DNA from: an uncultured Slackia sp.
Lineage (GTDB): Bacteria > Actinomycetota > Coriobacteriia > Coriobacteriales > Eggerthellaceae
DNA length: 14,051 nt
Assembly: GCA_937895975.1 (NCBI GenBank)
Contig: CALBLG010000039.1
Span: forward strand, 1-14,051
Direction: 5' to 3'
Below, piece after piece: positions 1-5,714 of this stretch. How positions within the stretch are numbered: position 1 is the first letter of the stretch; each line of letters starts with the position of its first letter. The notes below the pieces were generated by a model. It was not told the DNA's origin and did no database searches. It saw only the letters and a list, made by a program, of their open reading frames with translations. The translations under genes were made by a program, and so were the position numbers.

Positions 1-576
1 CTCTTCGTTGGAATACGGCGAGAGCGAATACACGCCCGGCAAGTCGACCACCGTCGCCTCGGGATGGCGGCGCAGCTGGCCCTCTTTCTTGTCCACGGTA
101 ACGCCCGGAAAATTGCCGACGTGTTGGTTTGCGCCCGTGAGCTGGTTGAACAGCGTGGTTTTACCACAGTTCTGGTTGCCCACAAGCGCGAACGTGATGG
201 GCTCGCCCTTCGCGATGGGCTTGCCCACATTGCGAATGCCTTCGTCGCCCGCAGCGCCGGCCTCACCAATACCGGGATGGCTCGCAGGTGCAACAGGAGC
301 CACCGAATGCGAGCGCTCGGGCAGTTTATCGACGGGGGTGATGCCTATCTGCTGCGCATCGGACACGCGCAACGTAAGCTCGTAGCCGCGAAGTTCCACC
401 TGCATGGGGTCTCCCATCGGCGCCACCTTGCGAAGCCGCACGCCCACCCCAGGCGTCAGACCCATGTCCAGCAAGTGTCGCCGCAGCTCACCCGACCCGC
501 GTACCTCGTCGATCACCGCGCACGCACCCACTTCGAGCGCGTCAAGCGTCATATCGTTCGCATCGTTTTCGGCCAC
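1..576 (-). CDS. feoB: FeoA-FeoB fusion ferrous iron transporter, N-terminal part
   Basis: The first 192 codons of a ferrous iron transporter run off the left edge. Residues about 9-80 form a FeoA-like SH3 domain (DMGLTPG at 38-44, APMGDP at 52-57, RGYELTLR at 63-70). A Pro/Ala-rich linker of about 45 residues follows, then the FeoB GTPase domain: G1 GNQNCGKT at 133-140 (family form GNPNCGKT), switch I VGNFPGVT at 153-160, and G3 DLPG at 178-181. FeoB's membrane permease part would lie outside the window. The frame opens at GTG 576, 10 bases after AGGGG and directly behind an in-frame stop; an ATG at 552 is possible but has no good Shine-Dalgarno. FeoB imports Fe(II) across the cytoplasmic membrane, and FeoA is a small partner normally encoded separately. 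No iron-regulator operator was recognised upstream. Confidence 0.93.
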   Translation of the reverse strand, partial: MAENDANDMTLDALEVGACAVIDEVRGSGELRRHLLDMGLTPGVGVRLRKVAPMGDPMQVELRGYELTLRVSDAQQIGITPVDKLPERSHSVAPVAPASHPGIGEAGAAGDEGIRNVGKPIAKGEPITFALVGNQNCGKTTLFNQLTGANQHVGNFPGVTVDKKEGQLRRHPEATVVDLPGVYSLSPYSNEE

Positions 577-682
577 GTTTCGTCATCCCCTGCCCGTCAA
601 TCTCGAAACACTATCGTTGCGCACGACAATCGAGTAACGCAAGGGTGACTTGCGGTTTATGGAGAGGGTCGGAAAATCCCCA

Positions 683-849
683 AATAATCGGCCGGGCCGG
701 AGCGCGGAGCCGCAGAGGCCACGGCTCGCTACCGCTGCGCCCTGCGGGCTCCGCTATGCGCTCGCCTGGCTGCGCTTAATTTCAAAATGAAGAGCAAGAT
801 TGAGCGCAGACGACCTCTGCAGCTCCGCGCTCCGGCCCGGCCGATTATT
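683..849. repeat. 167-bp element bounded by 36-bp inverted repeats
   Basis: The arms at 683-718 and 814-849 are inverse complements over 36 bases with one mismatch (position 711 against 821). They begin AATAATCGGCCGGGCC and enclose 95 bp. The inside holds a second inverted pair, CTGCGCTTAAT near 770-780 and ATTGAGCGCAG near 799-809, with one mismatch, so the element could fold into a long two-tier hairpin. No ORF and no target-site duplication is visible. It fills most of the 288-bp gap between yczE and feoB, both on the minus strand. It could end yczE transcription, or be a small non-autonomous mobile or palindromic repeat. The rest of the gap (577-682 and 850-864) shows nothing recognisable beyond the AGGGG ribosome binding site of feoB. 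Confidence 0.85.
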
Positions 850-864
850 GCACGACTTTTCTAG

Positions 865-1548
865 CTACTTCCCTTCGCGCAACTCATCGGCGCGAATGCG
901 CAGGTTCACGATATAGCCGAGCAGCGGCACGTGCGCGTTAAAGAAGTTCACGAAGCGTCCCACAACGAGCGCAGAAATCAGCGTGCCCAGGCCAACGCCG
1001 CGAAGCCCGCCGAAGAACACGAACGATAGCACCACCGCAAGCCCCACCAGTGCGCAATCGAATGCAACCTTCGTTGAGCCGAAGCGCTTGTGGCACACGG
1101 TCGAGATCGCGCGCACGATGCCTTCGCCTGGCACCATGAGCACATTCGGCGCCACCTCGATGGCAACGCCAAAACCGAGCGCCGCGCTGCCCGCCACCAC
1201 CGCAAGCAGCTGCACGGCGATATTCGCAGGCTCGAGCCACCACAGCGCATTCATGCTGACGTCGATAAGCGCCGAGAACACCACGTTCACAGCCATCTGC
1301 AAAATTTGGAACAGCTTGAAATCGCCGCGCAAAAGCACAGCCTGAGCGACCACGAACAGCGTGTTCATCACGAACGTAAATTCGCCCAGCGTGAAGGAAT
1401 ACTGCATCGATAGCACGTACGGCACGCTCGAGATGGGCGACGTGCCCAACGCGCCTTTCGTGATAAGGGCGATTCCGAACGAATTCAGAGCTACGCCCAC
1501 AACGAAGAACAGCCACCGGCCACAATTCACGCGTACGTTTTCAGACAT
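865..1548 (-). CDS. YczE/YitT-type integral membrane protein
   Basis: A 227-residue membrane protein with about six hydrophobic segments (roughly 12-31, 55-73, 79-101, 108-130, 161-180 and 183-205). After the first segment comes the family signature LGTSPISSVPYVLS at 34-47, and a second conserved stretch MVPGEGIVRAI lies at 138-148. These match the YczE/YyaS/YitT group of poorly understood membrane proteins (COG2364-like, DUF6198). Their substrate is not established, so no transport function is claimed. The start is ATG 1548, six bases after AGGAAGG. It is divergent from ldh across 153 bp and upstream of feoB on the same strand, though the inverted-repeat element between them makes cotranscription doubtful. 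Confidence 0.85.
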   Translation of the reverse strand: MSENVRVNCGRWLFFVVGVALNSFGIALITKGALGTSPISSVPYVLSMQYSFTLGEFTFVMNTLFVVAQAVLLRGDFKLFQILQMAVNVVFSALIDVSMNALWWLEPANIAVQLLAVVAGSAALGFGVAIEVAPNVLMVPGEGIVRAISTVCHKRFGSTKVAFDCALVGLAVVLSFVFFGGLRGVGLGTLISALVVGRFVNFFNAHVPLLGYIVNLRIRADELREGK

Positions 1549-1571
1549 GCAAAACCTTCCTAACCCATATG

Positions 1572-1577
1572 ATTATA
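1572..1577 (-). promoter_or_regulatory. -10 box of the yczE-like gene
   Basis: A perfect TATAAT is read on the minus strand 24 bases before the ATG at 1548. No good -35 hexamer sits 16-18 bases upstream. A start near 1565 would give a leader of about 17 bases that contains the AGGAAGG ribosome binding site. Confidence 0.5.
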
Positions 1578-1611
1578 GGATTTGCCGAGCAGCGCCCATG
1601 GTGTTTCCATA

Positions 1612-1655
1612 TTTGCGCCGCTCGCCGGCGGCAAACGGCCGCACGCGTCTATAAT
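1612..1655 (+). promoter_or_regulatory. ldh promoter with an inverted repeat over the -35 region
   Basis: TATAAT at 1650-1655 is a perfect -10 box, about 47 bases before the ldh ATG. The -35 position (about 1627-1632, GGCGGC) is far from consensus. It lies in an inverted repeat: TTTGCGCCG at 1612-1620 against CGGCGGCAAA at 1626-1635, with a one-base bulge. The arrangement suggests a regulator site. The Rex consensus expected for many ldh genes (TTGTGA-type half sites) was not found. Confidence 0.5.
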
Positions 1656-1701
1656 TGCTGCAGCATTACCAACGCCGCGCGGCGGCAAGAAAGGGGCTCA
1701 C

Positions 1702-2655
1702 ATGTCCAAGCCTATCAACGATCGCAAAGTGGCCATCATCGGATGCGGGTTCGTAGGCTCGTCGAGCGCGTTCGCGCTAATGCAGGGCGGCCTGTTCAGC
1801 GAAATCGTGCTGGTGGACGTCGACCGCAACCGCGCCGAGGGCGAGGCGCTCGACATCAGCCACGGCATGCCGTTCGCGCATCCGTGCAAGATCTACGCGG
1901 GCGACTACGACGACGTCATCGATGCCTCGATCATCGTGATTACCGCAGGCGCAGCCCAAAAGCCCGGCGAAACGCGTCTCGACCTGGTTCAAAAAAACGT
2001 CGCCATCTTCAAAACCATCATCCCGCAAATCGCCGAGCGCAACTACCAGGGCATTGTGCTGGTAGTAAGCAACCCCGTCGATATTCTGACGTACGTCACG
2101 TTGAAGCTTTCGGGCATGCCGGCCAACCGCGTGCTGGGCAGCGGCACCGTATTGGATTCGGCGCGCTTCAAATATATCCTGGGCGAGCACCTGGGCGTCG
2201 ACCCCCGCAACGTGCACGCGCGCATCGTTGGCGAGCACGGCGATTCCGAAGTGGCCGTGTGGTCGACGGCGAACGTGTCGGGCATTCCCATCCACGATTT
2301 CTGCGAGCTGCGCGGCCATTACGACCACGAAGAAGCCATGCGCCGCATCGCCGACGACGTGAAGAACTCCGCGTACGAGATTATCGAGAAGAAGCGCGCC
2401 ACCTACTACGGCATCGCCATGACAGTGAAGCGCATCTGCGAGGCCATTGTGCGCGACGAGAAGACCATCATCCCCGTGTCGAATTACCAAAATGGCGAAT
2501 ACGGCCTGGATGACGTCGTGCTTTCCATGCCGGCCATCGTGGGCCGCGGCGGCGTTGAGTACAAGGTACCCGCACCGTTCAATGCGCAAGAGCTCGCACA
2601 GCTGCACGAATCGGCGAAAACCATGAAGGAAGTCATCGCCGAACTGGACCTGTAG
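1702..2655 (+). CDS. ldh: L-lactate dehydrogenase
   Basis: A 317-residue NAD-dependent 2-hydroxyacid dehydrogenase that interconverts pyruvate and L-lactate in the cytoplasm, regenerating NAD+ in fermentation. The Rossmann motif GCGFVG is at 14-19 and the NAD-selecting acidic residues near D39-D41. The substrate loop AAQKPGETR (84-92) has Gln86 at the position that separates lactate (Gln) from malate (Arg) dehydrogenases, and Arg92 is the mobile-loop arginine. Asp152 and Arg155 in VLDSAR, and catalytic His179 in GEHGDSE, complete the active site. Length is normal. ATG 1702 is chosen because AAGGGG lies five bases upstream and the Rossmann strand begins at residue 9; the frame is open back to 1582, but that stretch is promoter DNA. 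It is monocistronic and followed by a strong terminator. Confidence 0.95.
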   Translation: MSKPINDRKVAIIGCGFVGSSSAFALMQGGLFSEIVLVDVDRNRAEGEALDISHGMPFAHPCKIYAGDYDDVIDASIIVITAGAAQKPGETRLDLVQKNVAIFKTIIPQIAERNYQGIVLVVSNPVDILTYVTLKLSGMPANRVLGSGTVLDSARFKYILGEHLGVDPRNVHARIVGEHGDSEVAVWSTANVSGIPIHDFCELRGHYDHEEAMRRIADDVKNSAYEIIEKKRATYYGIAMTVKRICEAIVRDEKTIIPVSNYQNGEYGLDDVVLSMPAIVGRGGVEYKVPAPFNAQELAQLHESAKTMKEVIAELDL

Positions 2656-2688
2656 CAGCACCGCGCCCGCTCGCATTTGAAAACTGCC

Positions 2689-2724
2689 AAAGCCCCGAAT
2701 CGCCCGCGCGTTTCGGGGCTTTTT
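2689..2724 (+). terminator. Intrinsic terminator of ldh
   Basis: AAAGCCCCGAA (2689-2699) pairs perfectly with TTCGGGGCTTT (2712-2722), the right arm running into a five-base T tract that ends at 2724. It lies 33 bases after the ldh stop codon. Confidence 0.93.
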
Positions 2725-2771
2725 GCGTCGCTTTGTGTTATGCCTGCGATTTTGTTTCGTCCGTTGCCTGT

Positions 2772-2800
2772 TTGTCAAATTTAGGCAAAGTTTTTATCAA
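2772..2800 (+). promoter_or_regulatory. Promoter of the PAP2 phosphatase gene
   Basis: TTGTCA at 2772-2777 and TATCAA at 2795-2800 are separated by exactly 17 bases. Transcription would begin near 2807, only a few bases before the first possible start codon at 2812. Confidence 0.6.
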
Positions 2801-2811
2801 ACCGATGCCGT

Positions 2812-3402
2812 ATGCTGAATGGCATGATGATTGAAGCTATACAGAACGCAGATTTGTCCATTCTGCACGCAATTCAGGGGATTTCGAACCCCATCCTGGA
2901 CACTATCATGGTCGGCATTACCACGTTGGGCGAATACGGAGCTATTTGGGCGCTTATCGGCATCGCGATGATCGCGCTCGACAAGCACCGCGCTTACGGC
3001 ATAGCGATTTTCATTGGCATCGCACTGGCTTTCGTGGTCGGCGACGTGGTGCTGAAAAACGTTATCGCACGCCCTCGCCCGTTCTTGCTTGACCCGACGC
3101 TCGCCACGACGCTGGTAGAACTGCCCGATAGTTTCTCGTGCCCATCGGGACATTCGTCGGCATCGTTCGTGGGAGCTACCGTAATTTGTCTGGCGCCGCT
3201 TGCGCATCGCTGGCTGAAACCTATCGCCGTTGTGGGCGCATGCTGCATCGCGTTTTCGCGCCTGTATTTGGCTGTGCACAACCCCACCGACGTGCTGTTG
3301 GGCGCGCTGCTGGGTATCGCCTGCGGCATCGCGGCTGTCGCGATTACGAAAGAAATTCTTGCACATCTGAAGGTTCGCATGCGCGCAAAGCATGCGTCGT
3401 AG
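2812..3402 (+). CDS. PAP2-family membrane phosphatase
   Basis: A 196-residue type-2 phosphatidic acid phosphatase. All three catalytic motifs are present: K82 with RPRP at 87-90, PSGH at 111-114, and SR-x5-H with Ser149, Arg150 and His156, followed by Asp160. Hydrophobic segments at about 42-56, 62-82, 116-132, 137-148 and 160-180 place it in the cytoplasmic membrane with the active site facing outward, as is usual in the family. Likely substrates are undecaprenyl pyrophosphate (BacA-independent recycling, like PgpB or YbjG) or a lipid phosphate; the sequence does not decide. Start codons at 2812, 2824 and 2827 are all in frame and none has a Shine-Dalgarno, so a leaderless or near-leaderless message is possible. 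It is a single-gene unit between two terminators. Confidence 0.92.
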   Translation: MLNGMMIEAIQNADLSILHAIQGISNPILDTIMVGITTLGEYGAIWALIGIAMIALDKHRAYGIAIFIGIALAFVVGDVVLKNVIARPRPFLLDPTLATTLVELPDSFSCPSGHSSASFVGATVICLAPLAHRWLKPIAVVGACCIAFSRLYLAVHNPTDVLLGALLGIACGIAAVAITKEILAHLKVRMRAKHAS

Positions 3403-3428
3403 ATCGAGTTGAACATCCGATGAAACAC

Positions 3429-3454
3429 GAAGGAGCCTGCGGGCTCCTTCTTTT
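3429..3454 (+). terminator. Intrinsic terminator of the PAP2 gene
   Basis: GAAGGAGCC (3429-3437) pairs perfectly with GGCTCCTTC (3442-3450) around a four-base loop, followed by TTTT. It begins 27 bases after the stop codon. In the reverse direction the T tract is weak, so it is mainly one-way. Confidence 0.9.
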
Positions 3455-3502
3455 ATGCGGCGAGCCGATCGTTTGGCGACATCCAGCAGCTACGCGAGGC
3501 GA

Positions 3503-3672
3503 GATGTGCTGCAAAAGCCGCCCTATGGACGATTCAAACAGCGCTTCGGGCAGCAGATCAACCATTTGTTTCGCAAAAGGCCTGGTGGTGCACTGGTTCA
3601 TCCATCTTCTTCAGCATCTTCCCGTTTTCGTCACCAAGAAAATCGTCCATAGGGGCCGATTTGCAGCAGGTC
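3503..3672. repeat. Long imperfect inverted repeat in the convergent gap
   Basis: The arms 3503-3534 and 3641-3672 are inverse complements at 25 of 32 positions by hand count. They include a perfect 14-base outer block (AATCGTCCATAGGG) and a perfect nine-base block (TTTGCAGCA), with 106 bp between the arms. It lies between the PAP2 terminator and the end of the ArsC/Spx-like gene. The gap 3455-3695 has no supportable gene: short frames on either strand lack ribosome binding sites and known motifs. It could be a decayed mobile element or the remnant of an inverted duplication. Confidence 0.65.
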
Positions 3673-3695
3673 TTGCGCTTCAAACTGTATGAGCG

Positions 3696-4061
3696 TCATT
3701 CCAGACCGAGCGCTTCCGCCCACGCTGACTCCTTGAATCCAGGAATCGCAAAATCGTCGCCCACGAGCAACGGACGCTTCACCAGCATGCCGTCGGTCGC
3801 AAGCAGCTCGAAGCATTCACCATCGGTCATGCCGGCATCGAGCTTCGCTTTCAATCCGAGCTCGCGATACTTCATGCCCGAAGAATTGAACAGCCGACGC
3901 ACGGGCAACCCGCTGCGCGCATGCCATTCGGCCAGCTCGGCAGCCGTGGGGTTGTCGGCGACCATATCGCGATCGACATACTCAACGCCGTGCTCGTCGA
4001 GCCATTGCTTCGCCTTCTTGCACGTCGAACATTTCGGATATTCAAGAAACAGCACCGCCAT
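3696..4061 (-). CDS. ArsC/Spx-family thioredoxin-fold protein
   Basis: A 121-residue member of the ArsC/Spx/YffB family (COG1393). The N-terminal CSTC at 11-14 is the redox CxxC seen in Spx and YffB-like members. LFNSSG at 57-62 matches the conserved family element, and KRP at 95-97 supplies the arginine of the ArsC fold. Length is typical. It may be a glutathione- or thioredoxin-linked reductase or an Spx-like regulator; family membership is firm, function is not. No arsenic resistance gene is nearby. The start ATG 4061 follows AGGAAGGGA. It lies 15 bp after murB on the same strand, with its ribosome binding site overlapping the murB stop codon, so the two are probably cotranscribed. Confidence 0.88.
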   Translation of the reverse strand: MAVLFLEYPKCSTCKKAKQWLDEHGVEYVDRDMVADNPTAAELAEWHARSGLPVRRLFNSSGMKYRELGLKAKLDAGMTDGECFELLATDGMLVKRPLLVGDDFAIPGFKESAWAEALGLE

Positions 4062-4076
4062 GAAAACCGTCCCTTC

Positions 4077-5006
4077 CTAGAAGCCCCACATTTTCACTTC
4101 TGGTTCAAGTTCGACCCCGAACCGCTCTTTCACGCGTGCCTGCACATCGGCGATAAGTTGGCGCACGTCGGCAGCGGTTGCACCCCCGGCATTAACGACG
4201 AAGCCCGTGTGCTTTTCGGACACTTGCGCGCCGCCGACTTTGTAGCCGCGCAAACCGGCGTCCTGAATAAGCTTGCCCGCGAAATAGCCTTCAGGGCGCT
4301 TGAACGTCGAACCAGCGCTCGGCATTTCGAGCGGCTGCTTTTCAACGCGACGGGCATGGAAATCGTCCATGCGAGCCCGAATATCGGCCTGCGCATCGGG
4401 CGAAAGCTCAAGCGTCGCCTCAACCACTACATAACCAGCGTCGGCCATCATGGAATGGCGATAGCCCCACTCAGCCTGCTCGCGAGTCACTTCAACGAGC
4501 TCGCCTTCAGGCGTTATGCATTTCAACGACATCGCCACCGACGAGAAATCGCCCACGTAGGCACCCGCGTTCATGATGGCGGCACCGCCAATGGTGCCGG
4601 GAATGCCCTCGGCGAATTCATAGCCCGCAAGACCGGCCGCGCACGCCGCTTCGGCGACCGCTAGATTCGTAGCGCCCGCCTGCGCAACCACGCGGTTACC
4701 CTCGACACGCACATTGGCAAAATTCTCTGCCAAGCACATCACGACGCACGCAAGACCCCCATCGGCAATAAGAAGGTCGCTTCCCAGGCCAATAACGCGC
4801 AAGGGCGCCTCGGCGGCGCGGCACGCGCGAACCACCGCCGCAACTTCTTGCACCGCATGCGGCGACACCATAATCGCTGCCGGGCCGCCAATGCGAAACG
4901 TCACGTGCGCCGCCATGGGCTCGTTCACGCTCACATTGTCGGCGCCCACACACGAGCACAATTCATCGACCAGAGCCTTAGTCGGCGTCCAGTGTTGTTC
5001 AGCCAT
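4077..5006 (-). CDS. murB: UDP-N-acetylenolpyruvoylglucosamine reductase MurB
   Basis: A 309-residue cytoplasmic FAD enzyme that reduces UDP-GlcNAc-enolpyruvate to UDP-N-acetylmuramate with NADPH, the second step of peptidoglycan precursor synthesis. FAD-binding motifs are TFRIGG (36-41), GLGSDLL (73-79; Asp replaces the common Asn) and GIPGTIGG-x5-NAGAY (134-150). Arg183 in YRHS and Ser233 in SAGSTFKRP correspond to the substrate arginine and the catalytic proton-donating serine, and the C-terminal EPEV (301-304) carries the conserved glutamate. Length fits a type II MurB, shorter than the E. coli form. ATG 5006 is preferred because GGGAGG lies five bases upstream; the in-frame ATG at 5036 has no such site. 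It is the first gene of a two-gene unit with the ArsC/Spx-like gene. Confidence 0.96.
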   Translation of the reverse strand: MAEQHWTPTKALVDELCSCVGADNVSVNEPMAAHVTFRIGGPAAIMVSPHAVQEVAAVVRACRAAEAPLRVIGLGSDLLIADGGLACVVMCLAENFANVRVEGNRVVAQAGATNLAVAEAACAAGLAGYEFAEGIPGTIGGAAIMNAGAYVGDFSSVAMSLKCITPEGELVEVTREQAEWGYRHSMMADAGYVVVEATLELSPDAQADIRARMDDFHARRVEKQPLEMPSAGSTFKRPEGYFAGKLIQDAGLRGYKVGGAQVSEKHTGFVVNAGGATAADVRQLIADVQARVKERFGVELEPEVKMWGF

Positions 5007-5279
5007 GATAACCTCCCTGCCAGGGGTCCATCCCATTCACGCATCGCGCGATTTTATCTGCGAGCCATTGTAGCCGCATCCTGCGCGCCACGTTGAAGTT
5101 CGCTGAAAATGCACTGCGCCACACGAAAATCGTTGGCTGTGTGTAATCTTTCTAACAAGCATTCGACCAGCGAAAACATCCGCCGCAACATCCCTCGCGC
5201 ACAAACGCTTCGCAATCCTTGCGAGCGATCAATTCGGCAAACCCATTGAAACCCTCGCCAGCTTTTTTCAAGTTCATTG
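5007..5279. other. Intergenic DNA between murB and the riboflavin promoter
   Basis: This 273-bp stretch separates the divergent murB and riboflavin units. It holds the GGGAGG ribosome binding site of murB and a weak minus-strand -10-like TAAAAT at 5056-5051 without a convincing -35. Nothing else was recognised, and it has no supportable ORF. Confidence 0.6.
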
Positions 5280-5309
5280 TTGACAACGCAAAAAATTCAG
5301 CGTTATAGT
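5280..5309 (+). promoter_or_regulatory. Promoter of the riboflavin operon
   Basis: TTGACA at 5280-5285 is a perfect -35. TATAGT at 5304-5309 follows after 18 bases (or TTATAG after 17). Transcription would start near 5316, just ahead of the riboswitch aptamer. Confidence 0.82.
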
Positions 5310-5327
5310 TCGCGCCAACGAAATATC

Positions 5328-5436
5328 AATCTTCAGGGCGGGGTGAAATTCCCCACCGGTGGTTACAGCCCACGAGCCGCAAGGCCGATTCGGTGAAACT
5401 CCGAAGCCGACAGTACAGTCTGGATGAAAGAAGATT
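5328..5436 (+). promoter_or_regulatory. FMN riboswitch (RFN element)
   Basis: A canonical FMN aptamer. P1 is closed by AATCTTC (5328-5334) and GAAGATT (5430-5436). The conserved core includes GGGGTGAAATTCCCCACCGG (5340-5359), GCCCACGA (5368-5375), a P5 hairpin TTCGGTGAAACTCCGAA (5389-5405) and the 3' signature ACAGTCTGGATGAAAGAAG. It senses FMN, the end product of the pathway encoded downstream. The next structure in the RNA is an intrinsic terminator, so control is by premature termination when FMN is plentiful. Positions 5332-5339 (TTCAGGGC) can also pair with the terminator's left arm, giving a plausible antiterminator. Confidence 0.97.
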
Positions 5437-5442
5437 GCACAA

Positions 5443-5459
5443 CGCGGCTTTCCGCCGCG
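5443..5459 (+). other. Small GC hairpin between aptamer and terminator
   Basis: CGCGGC (5443-5448) pairs with GCCGCG (5454-5459) around a five-base loop. It has no T tract. It probably spaces or paces the expression platform between the FMN aptamer and its terminator; this is inference. Confidence 0.5.
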
Positions 5460-5472
5460 CAGCAGTGCATAC

Positions 5473-5508
5473 GCAAGCCCTGAAACGTTCGCGTTTCAGG
5501 GCTTTTTG
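5473..5508 (+). terminator. Riboswitch-controlled terminator before ribD
   Basis: AAGCCCTGAAACG (5475-5487) pairs perfectly with CGTTTCAGGGCTT (5492-5504) across a TTCG tetraloop, followed by a T tract ending at 5507. It lies 36 bases after the aptamer and 207 bases before ribD. Its left arm (GCCCTGAA, 5477-5484) is complementary to aptamer bases 5332-5339, so aptamer folding and terminator formation are linked. Confidence 0.94.
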
Positions 5509-5714
5509 CATTGCCGGGATTTCGGGAATTCAATAAAGCGTTATGCGTTCCTTTTCGCCCCGCTCGCGCGGAAAGGCCAGCGGTCGGCCGGTCACACCAT
5601 ATTCCACCACCATAGCCCGCTCGCATCCAACCGGCCTCAGCACCGAACGCCGCAACGCTTACGGTTCCTTCCTTCTGCAAACGCCTTGAGACACGGCACG
5701 TGCAGGAGGCATCT
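5509..5714 (+). other. Untranslated leader between riboswitch terminator and ribD
   Basis: A 206-base leader with no supportable ORF. A nine-pair hairpin can form from CCTTTTCGC (5550-5558) and GCGGAAAGG (5568-5576), including one G-U pair. The strong AGGAGG at 5704-5709 sets the ribD start. The leader is long for a leader that has already passed its terminator, and no second regulatory element was recognised. Confidence 0.6.

Noticed and set aside
1549..1701. Rex-type operator (TTGTGA...TCACAA) upstream of ldh
   Set aside because: No sequence close to the consensus was found; only the TTTGC-ended inverted repeat is present.
1777..2778. Long minus-strand frame of 333 codons opposite ldh
   Set aside because: It lies antisense to a complete lactate dehydrogenase with all catalytic residues, has a His/Arg/Ala-rich composition with no motif, and runs through the ldh terminator. 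Long antisense frames are expected in GC-rich genes.
3558..3699. Short minus-strand frames after the ArsC/Spx-like gene, including a 22-codon frame whose ATG overlaps its stop (ATGA)
   Set aside because: No ribosome binding site, no family match, and the frames end within the inverted repeat. The peptides look alike only because the repeat arms encode them.
3696..4061. Naming the CxxC protein arsC as an arsenate reductase
   Set aside because: CSTC and the general fold fit Spx/YffB relatives equally well, and no arsenic genes are nearby, so only family level is supported.
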